DNA from: Tissierellia bacterium
Lineage (GTDB): Bacteria > Bacillota_A > Clostridia > Tissierellales > Peptoniphilaceae
Assembly (NCBI GenBank): GCA_012513395.1
Contig: JAAZCH010000192.1
Location: 1-6,003 of the forward strand
DNA length: 6,003 nucleotides
Direction: 5' to 3'
Shown here: one piece after another, positions 4,976-6,003 of the stretch
How positions within the stretch are numbered: the stretch's first letter is position 1
Layout of the letters: each line of letters begins with the position of its first letter
Notes under the pieces: generated by a model
The model's input: the letters and a program-made list of their open reading frames with translations, nothing else
The model's database searches: none
What the model was told of the DNA's origin: nothing
Program-made: the position numbers and the translations under genes

Positions 4976-6003
4976 ATGGACAATCCAATTTTAAATGGGG
5001 TTATGGGACTTGTAGTTGGCGATGCCTTAGGAGTCCCTGTGGAATTCAAAGATAGAGAATCTTTAAAGCAGGATCCTGTCACTAATATGAGAGGGTATGG
5101 CACCTATAATCAACCTCCAGGAACTTGGTCTGATGATTCTAGTATGACCTTAGCACTTTTAGATAGTTTAAAAGATGGTCTTGATTATAAGGATATAATG
5201 GACAAATTTATATCCTGGTATGATAAAGGGGAATATACACCTTATGGTAAAATGTTTGATATAGGAATAGCAACTAGGCAGGCACTATCTAGGTATAAAA
5301 ATGGACTGGCAGCCTTGGAATGTGGTGGAAAGAACGAATATGATAACGGAAATGGATCTTTAATGAGAATATTACCTATATTATTTTATTTGCAAGCTAA
5401 ATATGGTAATGAGTTTTTGGATAAAGATGAAGCTTTTGAAACAATCCATAACATTTCAGCTCTGACTCATAGTCATAAAAGAAGTCAAATAGCCTGTGGG
5501 ATATACTTGTCAATAGGGTCATATGTTATGACAGGAATGGGATTAAATTCACCAATAGATTCAGCTATATATAGTGCCATAAAATATTATAGAGAAAAAG
5601 AAGAATTTAAGGATGAATTAAAACACTTCAACAGAATTCAGGATAAAAATTTTAAAGATTTATCAGAAGATAAAATAAAAAGTGGTGGTTATGTAGTTGA
5701 CACTTTAGAGGCTTCAATCTGGTGTCTTTTAAATACAGATGACTATATATCTTGTGTCCTTAAAGCTGTAAATCTTGGAAGTGATACAGATACCACAGGA
5801 GCAGTAGCAGGCGGATTAGCAGGCCTAAGATATGGTTATGAAAGCATACCTAGGGAATGGCTAATGAGTATTGTTAGAAGAGAAGACATAGAAAAAATGT
5901 GTAATGATTTATATATTTGTTTAACTAAAACGAGTATAGAAAAGTTACTTTTATATATACCGTATTTTGAGGATATTAAGGGAAAAGATATTAGCACCTG
6001 GAC
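4976..6003 (+). CDS. ADP-ribosylglycohydrolase (DraG/ARH family), 3' end outside window
   Basis: The frame is open from ATG 4976 to the window edge: 342 codons plus two bases, no stop. AAGGAGG (4961-4967) lies eight bases upstream and the gap from the previous gene is 42 bases. Family motifs appear in order. Gly-Asp-Ala-Leu-Gly is at 15-19, and Trp-Ser-Asp-Asp-Ser at 51-55 gives the first metal-binding pair. Asn-Gly-Asn-Gly-Ser-Leu-Met-Arg is at 124-131, Thr-His-Ser-His at 164-167, and Gly-Ser-Asp-Thr-Asp-Thr-Thr-Gly-Ala at 268-276 gives the second metal-binding pair. These enzymes use a dinuclear metal centre to remove ADP-ribose from proteins, nucleic acids or small molecules in the cytoplasm. 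All catalytic motifs look intact. The domain normally ends near residue 300-310, yet translation continues past Tyr-Ile-Pro-Tyr-Phe-Glu, so a C-terminal extension or extra domain is likely. The target and any partner ADP-ribosyltransferase are not visible. Confidence 0.92.
   Translation, partial: MDNPILNGVMGLVVGDALGVPVEFKDRESLKQDPVTNMRGYGTYNQPPGTWSDDSSMTLALLDSLKDGLDYKDIMDKFISWYDKGEYTPYGKMFDIGIATRQALSRYKNGLAALECGGKNEYDNGNGSLMRILPILFYLQAKYGNEFLDKDEAFETIHNISALTHSHKRSQIACGIYLSIGSYVMTGMGLNSPIDSAIYSAIKYYREKEEFKDELKHFNRIQDKNFKDLSEDKIKSGGYVVDTLEASIWCLLNTDDYISCVLKAVNLGSDTDTTGAVAGGLAGLRYGYESIPREWLMSIVRREDIEKMCNDLYICLTKTSIEKLLLYIPYFEDIKGKDISTW

Noticed and set aside
1..6003. CRISPR array, tRNA, rRNA or transposase genes
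   Set aside because: No regularly spaced direct repeats, no tRNA-like cloverleaf or CCA-ended arm, and no transposase motifs were seen on either strand.

Overview
The window comes from a low-GC Firmicute, probably a clostridium-like organism. Base composition is AT-rich, the intergenic DNA is very AT-rich, ribosome binding sites are strong AGGAGG types, and TTG and GTG start codons occur behind good Shine-Dalgarno sites. The content is accessory: a restriction-modification gene end, a mobilization fragment, and a same-strand cluster of DNA-processing and ADP-ribose-related genes. No rRNA, tRNA, CRISPR array or insertion-sequence transposase was seen.

Layout. (1) Positions 1-981 (+) are the C-terminal 326 residues of a type III restriction enzyme Res subunit, including its PD-(D/E)XK nuclease core. 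(2) Positions 982-1330 contain no gene but hold palindromes, notably a ~21-bp-arm hairpin with DnaA-box-like arms. (3) Positions 1331-1684 (-) encode a MobC-like relaxosome accessory protein. No relaxase gene follows it. (4) Positions 1685-2041 contain no convincing gene. They hold four inverted repeats and a TAAGTGTG motif, which I read as a candidate oriT, followed by a likely promoter for the next gene. (5) Positions 2042-6003 (+) are five closely spaced genes: an Fe-S HhH-GPD DNA glycosylase-like protein, a small PD-(D/E)XK nuclease-like protein, an unrecognised mostly helical protein, a tiny zinc-ribbon protein with a hydrophobic tail, and an ADP-ribosylglycohydrolase that runs off the window end.

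How the parts may work together. The Res gene belongs to a restriction system whose Mod gene would lie upstream, outside the window. The mobC/oriT piece looks like the relic, or trans-mobilizable remainder, of an integrative or plasmid element. The five-gene run combines base excision chemistry, a nuclease fold and ADP-ribose removal beside a restriction system. This makes it a candidate uncharacterised defence or DNA-damage/modification module. That functional link is inference from gene order; only the individual folds are supported by sequence motifs.
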